Source of the DNA: UBA6055 sp965203755
Lineage (GTDB): Bacteria > Chloroflexota > Anaerolineae > Aggregatilineales > Phototrophicaceae
Direction of reading: 5' to 3'
Length of the DNA stretch: 64,000 nucleotides
Assembly: GCA_965203755.1 (NCBI GenBank)
Contig: OZ241910.1
Location: 744,001-808,000, forward strand
A model generated the notes under the pieces. It made no database searches, had not been told where the DNA came from, and was given only the letters and a program-made list of their open reading frames with translations. This document shows, one piece after another, positions 8,159 to 16,645 of this stretch. The number at the start of each line of letters is the position of its first letter. The stretch's first letter is position 1. The translations under genes were made by a program, and so were the position numbers.

Positions 8159-9281
8159 CTGGCTGAATCAAATGGGCGGCGCGGAAGACGTGCTGGATGT
8201 ATTGGTCAGTCATTATCCCGGCAGCCCGATATACACCAGCATCTTCGCCGCCGACCTGATGCCAGCCCGTTATCTTGACCGGGATGTTCGGACGCTCTGG
8301 ATCAACCGCCTGCCTTTCATTCACCGCCGGCATCAAGCCTGGCTGCCCTTTTATCCGCTTGCCTGGAATCATCTCAATCTGTCGGACTATGATGTGGTCT
8401 TGAGCAACAAAAGCGGATTTTGTCACGGCTTGCGGTTCGATGCGTCTGCTTTGCATATCTGTTACTGTCTGACGCCAACCCGTTATGTCTGGCAGCTGGA
8501 GCATTACATCGCCCGCGAAGGCTTGCGGAAGCCGGTCGAATGGATGCTGCGTCCTTTGACTGCGCTGCTGCGCCGTTGGGATTATGCGGCGGCACAGCGC
8601 GTCTCGCACTTTATCGCCATCAGCACAGCCATTAAGAAGCGCATCAGAACGTTTTACAATCGCCGCGCCAGCATCATTTTTCCGCCCGTCGACACGGCGC
8701 GGTTTCAACCGCTGCCCATCGGGGAAGTCGAGGAGTATTTTCTGGCTGTTTCGCGTCTCATCCCCTATAAGCGGATCGATTTGGCGGTTCGGGCGGCGAC
8801 TGCGCTTGGCTTGCCCTTAAAGGTGGCCGGCACAGGGCGCGATCTGGAACGTTTGCAGGCGATGGCCGGCGGCAGCGTCGAGTTTCTGGGGTATGTATCG
8901 GACGAGGAACTGCCAAGCCTGATGGCAAGGTGCAAGGCATTCCTGTTTCCCGGGCTGGAAGATTTTGGCATCACCAGCGTACAGGCACAGGCCGCCGGGC
9001 GCCCCGTCATCGCCTATCAGGGCGGCGGCGCGCTGGATACGGTGATTCCGGGCGTCACCGGCGAACACTTCGGGATGATGACGGTCGAAAGTTTGCAAGC
9101 GACTATGCGGCGCTTTGATGCCAGGCGGTATCATCCTGAACAAATTCGAGCGCATGCCTGCCAATTTGACACCCGCATCTTCATCCGGCGAATCCATGCC
9201 TTTGTCGAACAGGCCTGGCATGCCCATCAGACGCATACGGCTTTTCGCTGGCAGGACCCAATCACAGCCGAAAAAGGATAA
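8136..9281 (+). CDS. Glycosyltransferase family 4 (GT-B), WbaZ/mannosyltransferase-like
   Basis: GT-B transferase of 381 aa. The start is a TTG at 8136 with GGAG seven bases upstream, overlapping the end of rnhB by 23 bases; the longer open frame upstream is antisense-like filler from rnhB. N-terminal KIALAHDWLNQMGGAEDVL is the acceptor-binding loop. The donor domain holds FLAVSRLIPYKRIDLAVRA, VEFLGYVSDEELPSLM and FPGLEDFGITSVQAQA, the E-x7-E-type motif in which Glu contacts the nucleotide sugar. LTPTRYVWQLEHYIARE is typical of WbaZ-like mannosyl/rhamnosyl transferases. The substrate cannot be fixed from sequence. Confidence 0.9.
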   Translation: MKIALAHDWLNQMGGAEDVLDVLVSHYPGSPIYTSIFAADLMPARYLDRDVRTLWINRLPFIHRRHQAWLPFYPLAWNHLNLSDYDVVLSNKSGFCHGLRFDASALHICYCLTPTRYVWQLEHYIAREGLRKPVEWMLRPLTALLRRWDYAAAQRVSHFIAISTAIKKRIRTFYNRRASIIFPPVDTARFQPLPIGEVEEYFLAVSRLIPYKRIDLAVRAATALGLPLKVAGTGRDLERLQAMAGGSVEFLGYVSDEELPSLMARCKAFLFPGLEDFGITSVQAQAAGRPVIAYQGGGALDTVIPGVTGEHFGMMTVESLQATMRRFDARRYHPEQIRAHACQFDTRIFIRRIHAFVEQAWHAHQTHTAFRWQDPITAEKG

Positions 9282-9287
9282 GCGCGC

Positions 9288-9965
9288 ATGGAACTCGCCA
9301 GACTGCTTCGCATTTTGCTTCGCCGTTGGTGGATTATGGCGATCCCGATAGTTCTAAGCGCCGTCCCGGCGATAATCGGTCACTTTGACGGCGCCGCGGC
9401 GGCCGCCGCGGGTTTCAGCGCGCAGATTCGCTACAGCGCGGCGCAGGAATTGAACCTGCCGCAGCGCGACGGCGACTATCAGGATGTCTGGCTGGCATCT
9501 GAACTGACTGTGAATGCCTTTACCGATTGGGTGCGGAGCGCCAGTTTCCGCGCCGAGATGATGGCCGAGCTTGGCGACTCCAACATTGATTTTGGTTCGC
9601 TTGGCATCGCCGCCGACAATGCCCGCAGCATTGGCATCATCTACTTGAGCCATGCCCGGGGGGACGCGCTGCAAACCATCTCGCAAGCCGCGATTTCGGT
9701 CTTGAGCCGCCGCAGCCAGACCTACTTCCCGCAGTTAGGCGGCGAAGCGGCGCAGGTGACCATCCTGGAACAGCCCCTCATCACCGCGGCGCCGCGGCCG
9801 CTGACGAATCGCTTCGCTCCCGTCATCCAGACTGCTCTTGGGCTGTTTATTGGATTTGTTCTTGCGTTTTTCGCTGAATATCTTGACCCCACTATTTACG
9901 ATCAAGAGGAAATCCGCCGGCTTGGTTTGCCGATTGTCGGCAGCATCCCCAAGCGCAAAGGTTAA
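9288..9965 (+). CDS. Wzz/YveK-like chain-length determinant protein
   Basis: Inner-membrane polysaccharide co-polymerase-like protein of 225 aa that would regulate polymer length or export. One helix follows RRWWIMAIPIVLSAVPAII (about residues 12-28). An exported domain follows and a second helix lies at about 175-192 (LGLFIGFVLAFFAEYL). The C-terminus is short (RLGLPIVGSIPKRKG), like the cytoplasmic stub of Wzz/YveK. It lacks the fused tyrosine kinase of BY-kinases, and no separate kinase gene is visible. AAGGA precedes the ATG at 9288. Only 6 bases separate it from the preceding GT4 gene, so it ends the polysaccharide operon. Confidence 0.75.
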   Translation: MELARLLRILLRRWWIMAIPIVLSAVPAIIGHFDGAAAAAAGFSAQIRYSAAQELNLPQRDGDYQDVWLASELTVNAFTDWVRSASFRAEMMAELGDSNIDFGSLGIAADNARSIGIIYLSHARGDALQTISQAAISVLSRRSQTYFPQLGGEAAQVTILEQPLITAAPRPLTNRFAPVIQTALGLFIGFVLAFFAEYLDPTIYDQEEIRRLGLPIVGSIPKRKG

Positions 9966-10017
9966 GAGCCAAGCCGAAAACAGACCTATTTCAAAGAAAA
10001 CGGGCTGGAGAAATATC

Positions 10018-10788
10018 GTGAGCGAATTATTTGATCTACAAGGACAGGTCGCCATCGTGACCGGCGCCTCGCGCGGCATTGGCCGGGCGATTGCCGAAGA
10101 ATTTGCCCAAGCCGGCGCCAAAGTCGCGCTTTCCAGCCGCAAACAGGCGGCGCTGGACCAGGCGGCGGCGGCGATTCAGGCAGCTGGCGGCGAAGCGGTC
10201 GGCATCGCGGCGCACAGTGGCGACAAAGCCGCGCTGCATGCGCTGGTCGACCAGACCCTCGAACGTTATGGCAAGCTGGATATTCTGGTCAACAATGCCG
10301 CCGCCAACCCCCATTTCGGGGCTGTTCTCGATGCAGAAGACAGTTATTGGCGCAAGACGATTGAGGTTAATTTGATGGGCAATCTGTGGCTGTCGCAAGC
10401 GGCGGTCAAGGTCATGCGCGCCCATGGCGGCGGGAAGATCATCAATGTCGCCTCGATTGTTGGATTGAACCCAGGGCAGTTCCAAGGCATCTACAGCATC
10501 ACCAAGGCCGCCGTCATCAGCTTAACCAAGACGCTCGCGCTGGAACTTGGGGGCGACAACATTCAGGTCAACGCGATTGCGCCGGGGCTCATCAAAACCA
10601 AATTCTCGCAAGCGCTGTGGGAAAACGAAGCCCTGATGCAGCAGATAATCGCCAGAATGCCGGCGGGCCGCATCGGTCAGCCGATGGATATTGCCGGGCT
10701 GGCTGTTTTCCTGGCATCGGCCGCATCCGATTTCACGACTGGCGCCGTATTGGTCGCTGATGGCGGGCTGACCGTGGGCGCGATCTGA
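10018..10788 (+). CDS. SDR-family NAD(P)-dependent oxidoreductase
   Basis: Classical short-chain dehydrogenase of 256 aa. The start is a GTG at 10018 with CTGGAG seven bases upstream; the open frame continues upstream only through wzz antisense-free filler. TGASRGIG at 15-22 binds the cofactor, NNAAANP follows the beta4 strand, and the triad is Ser146, Tyr159 and Lys163. The C-terminus FTTGAVLVADGGLTVGAI is the standard SDR end. It resembles 3-oxoacyl-ACP reductases and generic sugar/alcohol dehydrogenases, and the substrate cannot be assigned. It stands 52 bases after wzz and is probably a separate unit. Confidence 0.88.
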   Translation: MSELFDLQGQVAIVTGASRGIGRAIAEEFAQAGAKVALSSRKQAALDQAAAAIQAAGGEAVGIAAHSGDKAALHALVDQTLERYGKLDILVNNAAANPHFGAVLDAEDSYWRKTIEVNLMGNLWLSQAAVKVMRAHGGGKIINVASIVGLNPGQFQGIYSITKAAVISLTKTLALELGGDNIQVNAIAPGLIKTKFSQALWENEALMQQIIARMPAGRIGQPMDIAGLAVFLASAASDFTTGAVLVADGGLTVGAI

Positions 10789-10858
10789 TTTTGGCATCGA
10801 TCCAGGCTGTATCGCCTAGCGCGGCGCGCGGCACTGCTGAAAAGTTGAAAATCGCAGG

Positions 10859-11455
10859 TCAGCCTTGATGACGGCCGCGGTTTTTGTCTTCCCCGTCCAC
10901 ATCAGCCGACTCAAGCGGGGCGGTCTCGTTAAGCTCCAGCTGCGACGGGTTGGCGTCGGCTTCCACAGTGATTTCATCCACTGGCGCAATTTCGACCTCG
11001 TCGGATGCCGCAGGCTCATGGATGCCGTCTTCGCCGTCGGCGGCCGGACGATTGGCTGCATGACCGGCCATAGTGATTTTTCCGTCAATGAAAGCGCCTT
11101 CTTCGGTGGTCAGCGCGGCGGCGGAAATATCCCCCCAGATGCGTCCGGTTCGCAGCAGCTGCACTTTATCGCCGGTCACATTGCCGCGTATCGCGCCGGC
11201 GATAGAGACGTTGCGGGCATGGATGTCGGCCTGAATATCCGCCGACTCGCCCACCAGGATATTCCCCGCGATCTCAAGGGCGCCGGTGAACTTCCCATCC
11301 ATCCGCACATTGCCCGAACTGGTGAATTCGCCCTCGATTTGACTGTTGGCGCCAATCACAGTGTCAAAACCGACCGGCTGACTGGCGGGCAAAGGCGCCG
11401 CCGGCTGTGGCTCGACTTCTGACTGGCCGCGGCGACTGGCGAAAAATGCCGTCAT
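10859..11455 (-). CDS. Bactofilin family cytoskeletal protein
   Basis: Polymer-forming protein of 198 aa. Residues about 25-130 form the bactofilin beta-helix core, recognisable from GANSQIEGEFTSSGNVRMDG, IRGNVTGDKVQLLRTGRIWG and GAFIDGKITM. A short Pro/Ala-rich N-tail and an acidic C-tail flank the core. Bactofilins form nucleotide-free filaments at the membrane that position envelope or cell-wall enzymes. GAGGGA lies just upstream of the ATG at 11455. The gene stands alone between the SDR gene and lipA. Confidence 0.9.
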   Translation of the reverse strand: MTAFFASRRGQSEVEPQPAAPLPASQPVGFDTVIGANSQIEGEFTSSGNVRMDGKFTGALEIAGNILVGESADIQADIHARNVSIAGAIRGNVTGDKVQLLRTGRIWGDISAAALTTEEGAFIDGKITMAGHAANRPAADGEDGIHEPAASDEVEIAPVDEITVEADANPSQLELNETAPLESADVDGEDKNRGRHQG

Positions 11456-11558
11456 GATCTTCCCTCATTCGTTTGACTCTTCCTTTTCTACACTATATCC
11501 GACCTTATCGCCGAATTCAATAGGCTCTATTGGCAATGAACGCGGCCGCCAGAGAGAA

Positions 11559-12539
11559 CTAACTCCGCGCCTTAGATTCCACGCGCGCTTCATGGCGGCG
11601 GAAATGATGAAGCCGGGACAGTTCGCGCACCTGTTCGGCGGCATGATAGCTGCTGCGAACCAAGGGGCCGCTTTCGACCCATTTGAATCCCATTTCAATG
11701 CCGGTCTCGCGCAGCCGCCTGAATTCGGCGGGGGTATAGTAACGTTCAATCGGCAGGTGTTTTTTGCTTGGCTGCAAATACTGCCCCACAGTTAAGATAT
11801 CGACGCCGATGTTCACCAGGTCTCGCATCGTGTCCAGCACTTCAGCCATCGTTTCGCCAAGGCCTAGCATGATCCCGCTTTTGCTTAGCACCAGGGGATC
11901 CATCTTTTTTGCGTTTTCCAAGGTCGCCAGCGCCCATTCATAGTTATCCTGCGGCTGCACCTTTTTGAACAGGCGCGGCACGGTTTCGACATTGTGGTTG
12001 AGGATTTCCGGCTGGGCATCCATTACAATTTTCAATGCCATCTCGCTGCCCTTGAAATCAGGGATCAAGACCTCGACTGAACACCGGGGCTGAAGCTGAC
12101 GTATCCGGCGGATGACCATCGCAAAGACCGGGGCGCCGCCATCGGGACGGTCATCTCGATTGACGCTGGTAATCACCACATGCTGCAATCCCATCGTCCG
12201 CACAGTCTGCGCGATGCGATTCGGCTCGGCCCAATCCAGTGGATTTGGCCGCCCGGTCTTGATATCGCAGAAGCCGCAGCTGCGGGTGCAGGTATCGCCC
12301 ATCATCAGAAAAGTCGCCGTTCCACTTCCCCAGCATTCACCAAGGTTGGGACACTGCGCTTCTTCGCAGACGGTATGCAGGGTTTGGCGGCGCATCAAAC
12401 GCCGAACTTTTTCATAAGTTTCGCCGCGCGGCGCCCTGACCCTGATCCAAGGCGGGCGGCGGCGCGGATTTTTGGGATCGGGGCGCCAGTCTTCCGCCGT
12501 TGTCACCGGTATCCGATCTGGCTGAATCGCATTCGTCAA
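11559..12539 (-). CDS. lipA: Lipoyl synthase
   Basis: Radical SAM enzyme that inserts two sulfurs into octanoyl-protein domains. I prefer the TTG at 12539 because GGAG (12547-12550) sits seven bases upstream; the ATG at 12584 would add 15 residues without homology to the usual N-terminus. 326 aa from this start. Auxiliary cluster cysteines C58, C63 and C69 (CEEAQCPNLGEC); radical SAM CxxxCxxC at C84, C88 and C91 (CTRSCGFC). The C-terminal VRSSYHA block supplies the conserved serine ligand of the auxiliary cluster. No lipB is visible next to it. Confidence 0.94.
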   Translation of the reverse strand: MTNAIQPDRIPVTTAEDWRPDPKNPRRRPPWIRVRAPRGETYEKVRRLMRRQTLHTVCEEAQCPNLGECWGSGTATFLMMGDTCTRSCGFCDIKTGRPNPLDWAEPNRIAQTVRTMGLQHVVITSVNRDDRPDGGAPVFAMVIRRIRQLQPRCSVEVLIPDFKGSEMALKIVMDAQPEILNHNVETVPRLFKKVQPQDNYEWALATLENAKKMDPLVLSKSGIMLGLGETMAEVLDTMRDLVNIGVDILTVGQYLQPSKKHLPIERYYTPAEFRRLRETGIEMGFKWVESGPLVRSSYHAAEQVRELSRLHHFRRHEARVESKARS

Positions 12540-12689
12540 GATGGCTCTCCATTCTGCCGACTGCTGAAAACAGAACAGCTTCATTTCGTCTTGGCACTGA
12601 CGGTCATTATACCAGGCAGCGGCAGCATTTCCATCATTATGTCCATGTCATCCAGATTGGTCGCGGGCCGGCAGCGGCGCCCGAATCCG

Positions 12690-13262
12690 CTAGTCGAAAG
12701 CGACAAGCCCGCGCAGTTTTGCCAAGGTCCTCTGCCCAATTCCAGACACATTGTCGAGGTCATCGAGGTTCTTGAAGGGGCCAACTGCGTCGCGATAAGC
12801 GACAATCCTTAGCGCCATCATCGGGCCGATGCCCGGCAGGGTTTCCAGTTCGACAGCCGTGGCCGTATTGACATAAACCTGGTTTCCGCCCGAAGCCGTT
12901 GGCAAAGCGGCGCTGTCGCTGTCCTGATGGATTAAAGGCACATGAATATGGTCACCGTCGCGCAATATCGCGGCCAAGTTGACCCGGGATTCATCAGCCA
13001 AATCAGCAACGCCGCCGGCGGCGGCAATGACATCCTGCACATGGCTGCCCGATGGCAGTACATGGAGCGTCCCGGGCTGATGGACTGCGCCAGTAACGTA
13101 GACCAAAATCGGCGCCGGCGTCGCCGTTGGAACTGGCGGATGAATGGTGATGACTGTCGGCGCGGGGCGGGCCCGCAACAGCAGCAGCGCGCTTAAAGCG
13201 ACCAGGTTAATGACGACAAGAAACAGAGCGACGGTCAACCGCGGCGATGATTCCGATAGCAT
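12690..13262 (-). CDS. ComEA-like helix-hairpin-helix DNA-binding membrane protein
   Basis: Membrane-anchored DNA-binding protein of 190 aa. Hydrophobic anchor at about residues 9-29 (VALFLVVINLVALSALLLL), then a Thr/Pro linker. An SLBB-like domain follows at about 52-108 (YVTGAVHQPGTLHVLPSG), then two HhH motifs at about 127-190 (ETLPGIGPMMALRI and DNVSGIGQRTLAKL). SLBB plus tandem HhH is the architecture of Gram-positive-type ComEA, the dsDNA receptor for natural transformation. comEC and comEB are not adjacent. Confidence 0.88.
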   Translation of the reverse strand: MLSESSPRLTVALFLVVINLVALSALLLLRARPAPTVITIHPPVPTATPAPILVYVTGAVHQPGTLHVLPSGSHVQDVIAAAGGVADLADESRVNLAAILRDGDHIHVPLIHQDSDSAALPTASGGNQVYVNTATAVELETLPGIGPMMALRIVAYRDAVGPFKNLDDLDNVSGIGQRTLAKLRGLVAFD

Positions 13263-13304
13263 CTGGCCGGCTACCGTATAACAACCATCAGTATTGGGCG
13301 GCAG

Positions 13305-13862
13305 CTACGAGTCATCGTCAACCCAGACCGGCAGGTGGCCGAGAGCGACAATATCATGCCATTGGGCGCGGTCGCCTTCGGTGAATATCGCCGCTTCGGC
13401 GACGATCTTGGCGGCTGCCTTGTTCATAATCAGACGCATGCCCTGTAATGTGCTGCCGGTCGAGATCACATCGTCGATAATCGCGATTCGTTTATTCGCT
13501 ACCAGGCGGCGGTCTTTTTCATCGAGAAACAGGGTTTGCGGCTTGCCGGTGGTGATGCTTAGGGTTTCGCTCTGCAAGGCATCGCCCATGTAGGGCTTGT
13601 GGATTTTACGCAGCACGACATAGGGGAGTTTCATATCGGTACTTAGGGCATGCGCTAGTGGAATCGATTTCGCCTCGGCTGTGACCAGAACATCAATCGC
13701 TTTGCTCTCCAGTTTTTTGGCAAGTTCCTTGCTGGCGGCATTGACAAATTCGGCATCGCCCAAGATATTGAGTATCGCGATTTTCACGCCGGGCTTGATT
13801 TCCATCAGCGGCAGTTCGCGTTTGATTCCAGCCACTTCAACACCAAAAGTCTCTGGGGGCAT
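13305..13862 (-). CDS. Phosphoribosyltransferase (adenine/xanthine PRTase-like)
   Basis: Type I PRTase of 185 aa. The start is the ATG at 13862 with AAAGGG seven bases upstream; the TTG two codons earlier is too close to that ribosome-binding site. The PRPP-binding motif IAIIDDVISTGST lies at about 126-138, and VLVTAEAKSIPLAHALS is the substrate-side loop seen in Apt/Xpt-like enzymes. The active-site motif ends in ISTGST. It could salvage adenine, xanthine or hypoxanthine, or act as a PurR-type sensor domain; which one cannot be decided from the sequence. Confidence 0.82.
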   Translation of the reverse strand: MPPETFGVEVAGIKRELPLMEIKPGVKIAILNILGDAEFVNAASKELAKKLESKAIDVLVTAEAKSIPLAHALSTDMKLPYVVLRKIHKPYMGDALQSETLSITTGKPQTLFLDEKDRRLVANKRIAIIDDVISTGSTLQGMRLIMNKAAAKIVAEAAIFTEGDRAQWHDIVALGHLPVWVDDDS

Positions 13863-13968
13863 ATTCAATCCCTTTCAGCGCCTCGACATTCACATCCCGA
13901 TTATATCCAGCCCCCGCCTTCAGGAAAGGCCGGTTTGCCTTACCCATCCCAATTCCCGCAGCGGTCAG

Positions 13969-14673
13969 CTAGCCGGCTACCGATATTTTCTCATGGTCAG
14001 CGGCGAGCCGGCCATCCACCAGCGTCAGGACGCGGTCCATCTGGGCCGCCAGCTTTGGATCGTGAGTCACAAGCACGACCGTGGTTCCATTTTCATCTCG
14101 AATCGCATTGAGCGCCGCCAAGACCGCATCGCCGGACTTGGAATCGAGGTTGCCGGTTGGCTCATCGGCCAAAAGTATGGGCGGGTCATTGGCCAGCGCC
14201 CGCGCGATGGCTACCCGCTGCTGCTGGCCGCCGCTTAGTTCGCTGGGGCGATGATGAAGGCGGTCGCCTAGGCCCAGCATCCCCAGCAGTTCTTTGGCGC
14301 GTTTGTTTGGTTTGTGTCGGCGCATTTGCGCGAATTCAATCGGCAAAGCCACGTTCTCCCATGCGGTCAGCGTGGGTATCAGATTGAAAAATTGAAAGAT
14401 GAAACCAATTTTCTGATTGCGGACATCAGTCAGTTGATTTTCATTCATGCGCGTAATATCAAGGCCGTCAATTTCAATCATCCCGTCAGTAGGGCTGTCC
14501 AGCCCGCCAATGATGCCAAGCAAGGTGCTCTTCCCACTGCCCGATGGCCCGATAACACCGACCATTTCGTTTGGGAAGATTTCCATATTGACCCCGCGCA
14601 GGGCATGAACCGTATGGCTGCCCAGTTTAAGATCGCGGGTGATGTTTTGGGCGCGGATTACGGGCGGCTGCAT
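13969..14673 (-). CDS. ABC transporter ATP-binding protein, LolD/MacB type, without a visible permease
   Basis: ATPase of 234 aa with all motifs: Walker A GPSGSGKST at 42-50, Q-loop in FIFQFFNLIPTLTA, signature LSGGQ at 146-150, Walker B ILLADEPT at 166-173, and the H-switch in VVLVTHDPKLAAQ. The N-terminal HTVHALRGVNMEIFPNE and the TLTAWENVALP block place it in the MacB/LolD/FtsE-like group that partners FtsX-fold permeases. GGAG precedes the ATG at 14673. Its neighbours are a PRTase and RNase J, so its permease must be encoded elsewhere. Confidence 0.92.
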   Translation of the reverse strand: MQPPVIRAQNITRDLKLGSHTVHALRGVNMEIFPNEMVGVIGPSGSGKSTLLGIIGGLDSPTDGMIEIDGLDITRMNENQLTDVRNQKIGFIFQFFNLIPTLTAWENVALPIEFAQMRRHKPNKRAKELLGMLGLGDRLHHRPSELSGGQQQRVAIARALANDPPILLADEPTGNLDSKSGDAVLAALNAIRDENGTTVVLVTHDPKLAAQMDRVLTLVDGRLAADHEKISVAG

Positions 14674-14773
14674 AAGGGCTGCTCCTCAATGATAAACAGA
14701 AAACGCTGCACAGATTATACGTTGAAGCGCGCCGATTGTCGCGGCCCAAATCGAGACGTCTGGCGGGCGGCGT

Positions 14774-16432
14774 CTAAACCTTGTTGACGATGCTGAAAAT
14801 CATGGGGCGGCGTTTGGTTTCATTATAGATCAGCTTGCTCAAGCTGTTTTCAACCATCAAGCGCCGATTGCCGTTCACCCGATGATAATTTCGCATAAGC
14901 TGGGTGACATTATCTCGAATCTGATCGAAGAGGTCTTCAGCGTCCTTGAGGTACACAAACCCGCGCGAGACAATGCGCGGCTCGTCAATCAGCTTGCCGG
15001 TCTGCTGGTCGATGTTGACGCTGACCAGTATGAAACCATCGCGCGCCAGGATTTCTCTATCCCGAATCACTGCCGGCCCTACATCGCCGACGCCGCTGCC
15101 ATCGACAAACACATAGCCGCCCGGCTGCCGTTCGCCCACGGCGAGCCCCTTGTCGTCCAGTTCCAGGGTGGCGCCGTTTTCAATCACAATCACGTTGTCG
15201 GGCGGGATGCCATTATCGCGCGCCAGCTTGGCATGCAGATGCAGATGTCGGATTTCGCCATGAATCGGCACGAGGTATCGGGGCTGTGTCAGGTTCAGCA
15301 TCAGGCGCATTTCTTCCTGGCAGGCGTGCCCGGAAACATGCACCGATTCAATCGGGTCGTAGACGACATCGGCGCCGCGCTGCATGAGGCGGTTGATGGT
15401 GCGGTAGACCATCTCCTCATTGCCCGGAATCGGATGGGATGAGAGGACAATCGTATCATGCTCGCGGATATCAAGCTGACGATGGCGTCCGCTCGCCAAT
15501 TTTCCCAAAACCGCCGCCGGTTCGCCCTGTGAGCCGGTTACCATAAAGACGATCTTGTGCGGCGGCAGAGTCTGCGCCCGGCCGATATCGACCAGCATAT
15601 CATCGTCGACGTTCAGATAGCCGAGTTTGCGGGCGATCTTGGCATATTCGGACATGGTATAGCCGGTGATGCAGACCTTGCGCTGATGATTTTGGGCCGC
15701 ATTGACGACCTGCTGCACCCGCGATATCAATGAAGCGAAGGTGGCCACCATAATGCGTCCTTTGGCATTGCGAAATACTTTGTCCAGAGCGCCATCAATC
15801 GCCGCTTCGGACTGTGTCCAGCCGGCTTTGTCGGAATTGGTGCTGTCGCCCAGCAGCAGCGCCACGCCGCGCTGGGCAAAACTGGCCAAGCGGGCATAAT
15901 CTGTTTTTCTGCCGTGGATCGGCGTGCTGTCAAATTTATAGTCGCCAGTATGCACCACGATTCCATAAGGCGTGTTAATGCCGTATCCGACGCAATCGGG
16001 GATGCTGTGACATACGTGAAAGCTGTCCAGCTTGAAGGGACCGACTTCCAGCCTGTCGCCGGCTTCAAAGGCGACTATGGTGGTTTCCTTGAGCAGCCGA
16101 GCGTTCTTGAGCTTGACTTGCAGCAGGCCGGCTGTGAGCGGGGTAGCGAAGAGGGGCATGCCGGCGAAGGACTGCACCAGATGTCGGACCGCTCCGATGT
16201 GATCTTCGTGCCCATGCGTGAAGCAGATGCCGTGAAGCGTGATGTCCTGCCGTTCTTGCAGCCAGCGAAAATCGGGAATGATGTAATCGACTCCGTGCAT
16301 GTCGTTGGCGGGAAACATAATGCCGCAGTCAATCAGAAAGCCCTCGCCATCCATTTCAAACAGGGTCATGTTCTTGCCGATTTCCCCTAAACCGCCAACA
16401 GGGGTGATTTTGAATTTTGATTTTTTTGTCAT
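14774..16432 (-). CDS. rnj: Ribonuclease J
   Basis: Beta-CASP metallo-beta-lactamase ribonuclease (endo- and 5'-3' exonuclease) that acts in mRNA turnover and rRNA maturation. 552 aa. The zinc site THGHEDHIG gives His73, His75, Asp77 and His78. Further blocks: VHTGDYKFD, LLLGDSTNSDKAGWT, MVTGSQGEPAAVL, VHVSGHACQEE and the PIHGEIRHL histidine. The C-terminal domain ends in KRRPMIFSIVNKV. Length and motif order are those of RNase J1/J2. Confidence 0.94.
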   Translation of the reverse strand: MTKKSKFKITPVGGLGEIGKNMTLFEMDGEGFLIDCGIMFPANDMHGVDYIIPDFRWLQERQDITLHGICFTHGHEDHIGAVRHLVQSFAGMPLFATPLTAGLLQVKLKNARLLKETTIVAFEAGDRLEVGPFKLDSFHVCHSIPDCVGYGINTPYGIVVHTGDYKFDSTPIHGRKTDYARLASFAQRGVALLLGDSTNSDKAGWTQSEAAIDGALDKVFRNAKGRIMVATFASLISRVQQVVNAAQNHQRKVCITGYTMSEYAKIARKLGYLNVDDDMLVDIGRAQTLPPHKIVFMVTGSQGEPAAVLGKLASGRHRQLDIREHDTIVLSSHPIPGNEEMVYRTINRLMQRGADVVYDPIESVHVSGHACQEEMRLMLNLTQPRYLVPIHGEIRHLHLHAKLARDNGIPPDNVIVIENGATLELDDKGLAVGERQPGGYVFVDGSGVGDVGPAVIRDREILARDGFILVSVNIDQQTGKLIDEPRIVSRGFVYLKDAEDLFDQIRDNVTQLMRNYHRVNGNRRLMVENSLSKLIYNETKRRPMIFSIVNKV

Positions 16433-16645
16433 CCAGCTTATTCTCCAAATACAAACAGCCCGTCAGCGCCAGGCGATGCTGCGGGTACGCGAACAATCCA
16501 GCATATTGCTTATTTGTCGATCAATAACGACGCTTCCAATATCATCCAACCGGGATATGCCAAGTTCATGCCGCCAGCGCGGGCATGTTAAAATCCAAAG
16601 TTCTATGCCAGTTCATCCTAACTGTATCACAATTTTCGCAATCGC

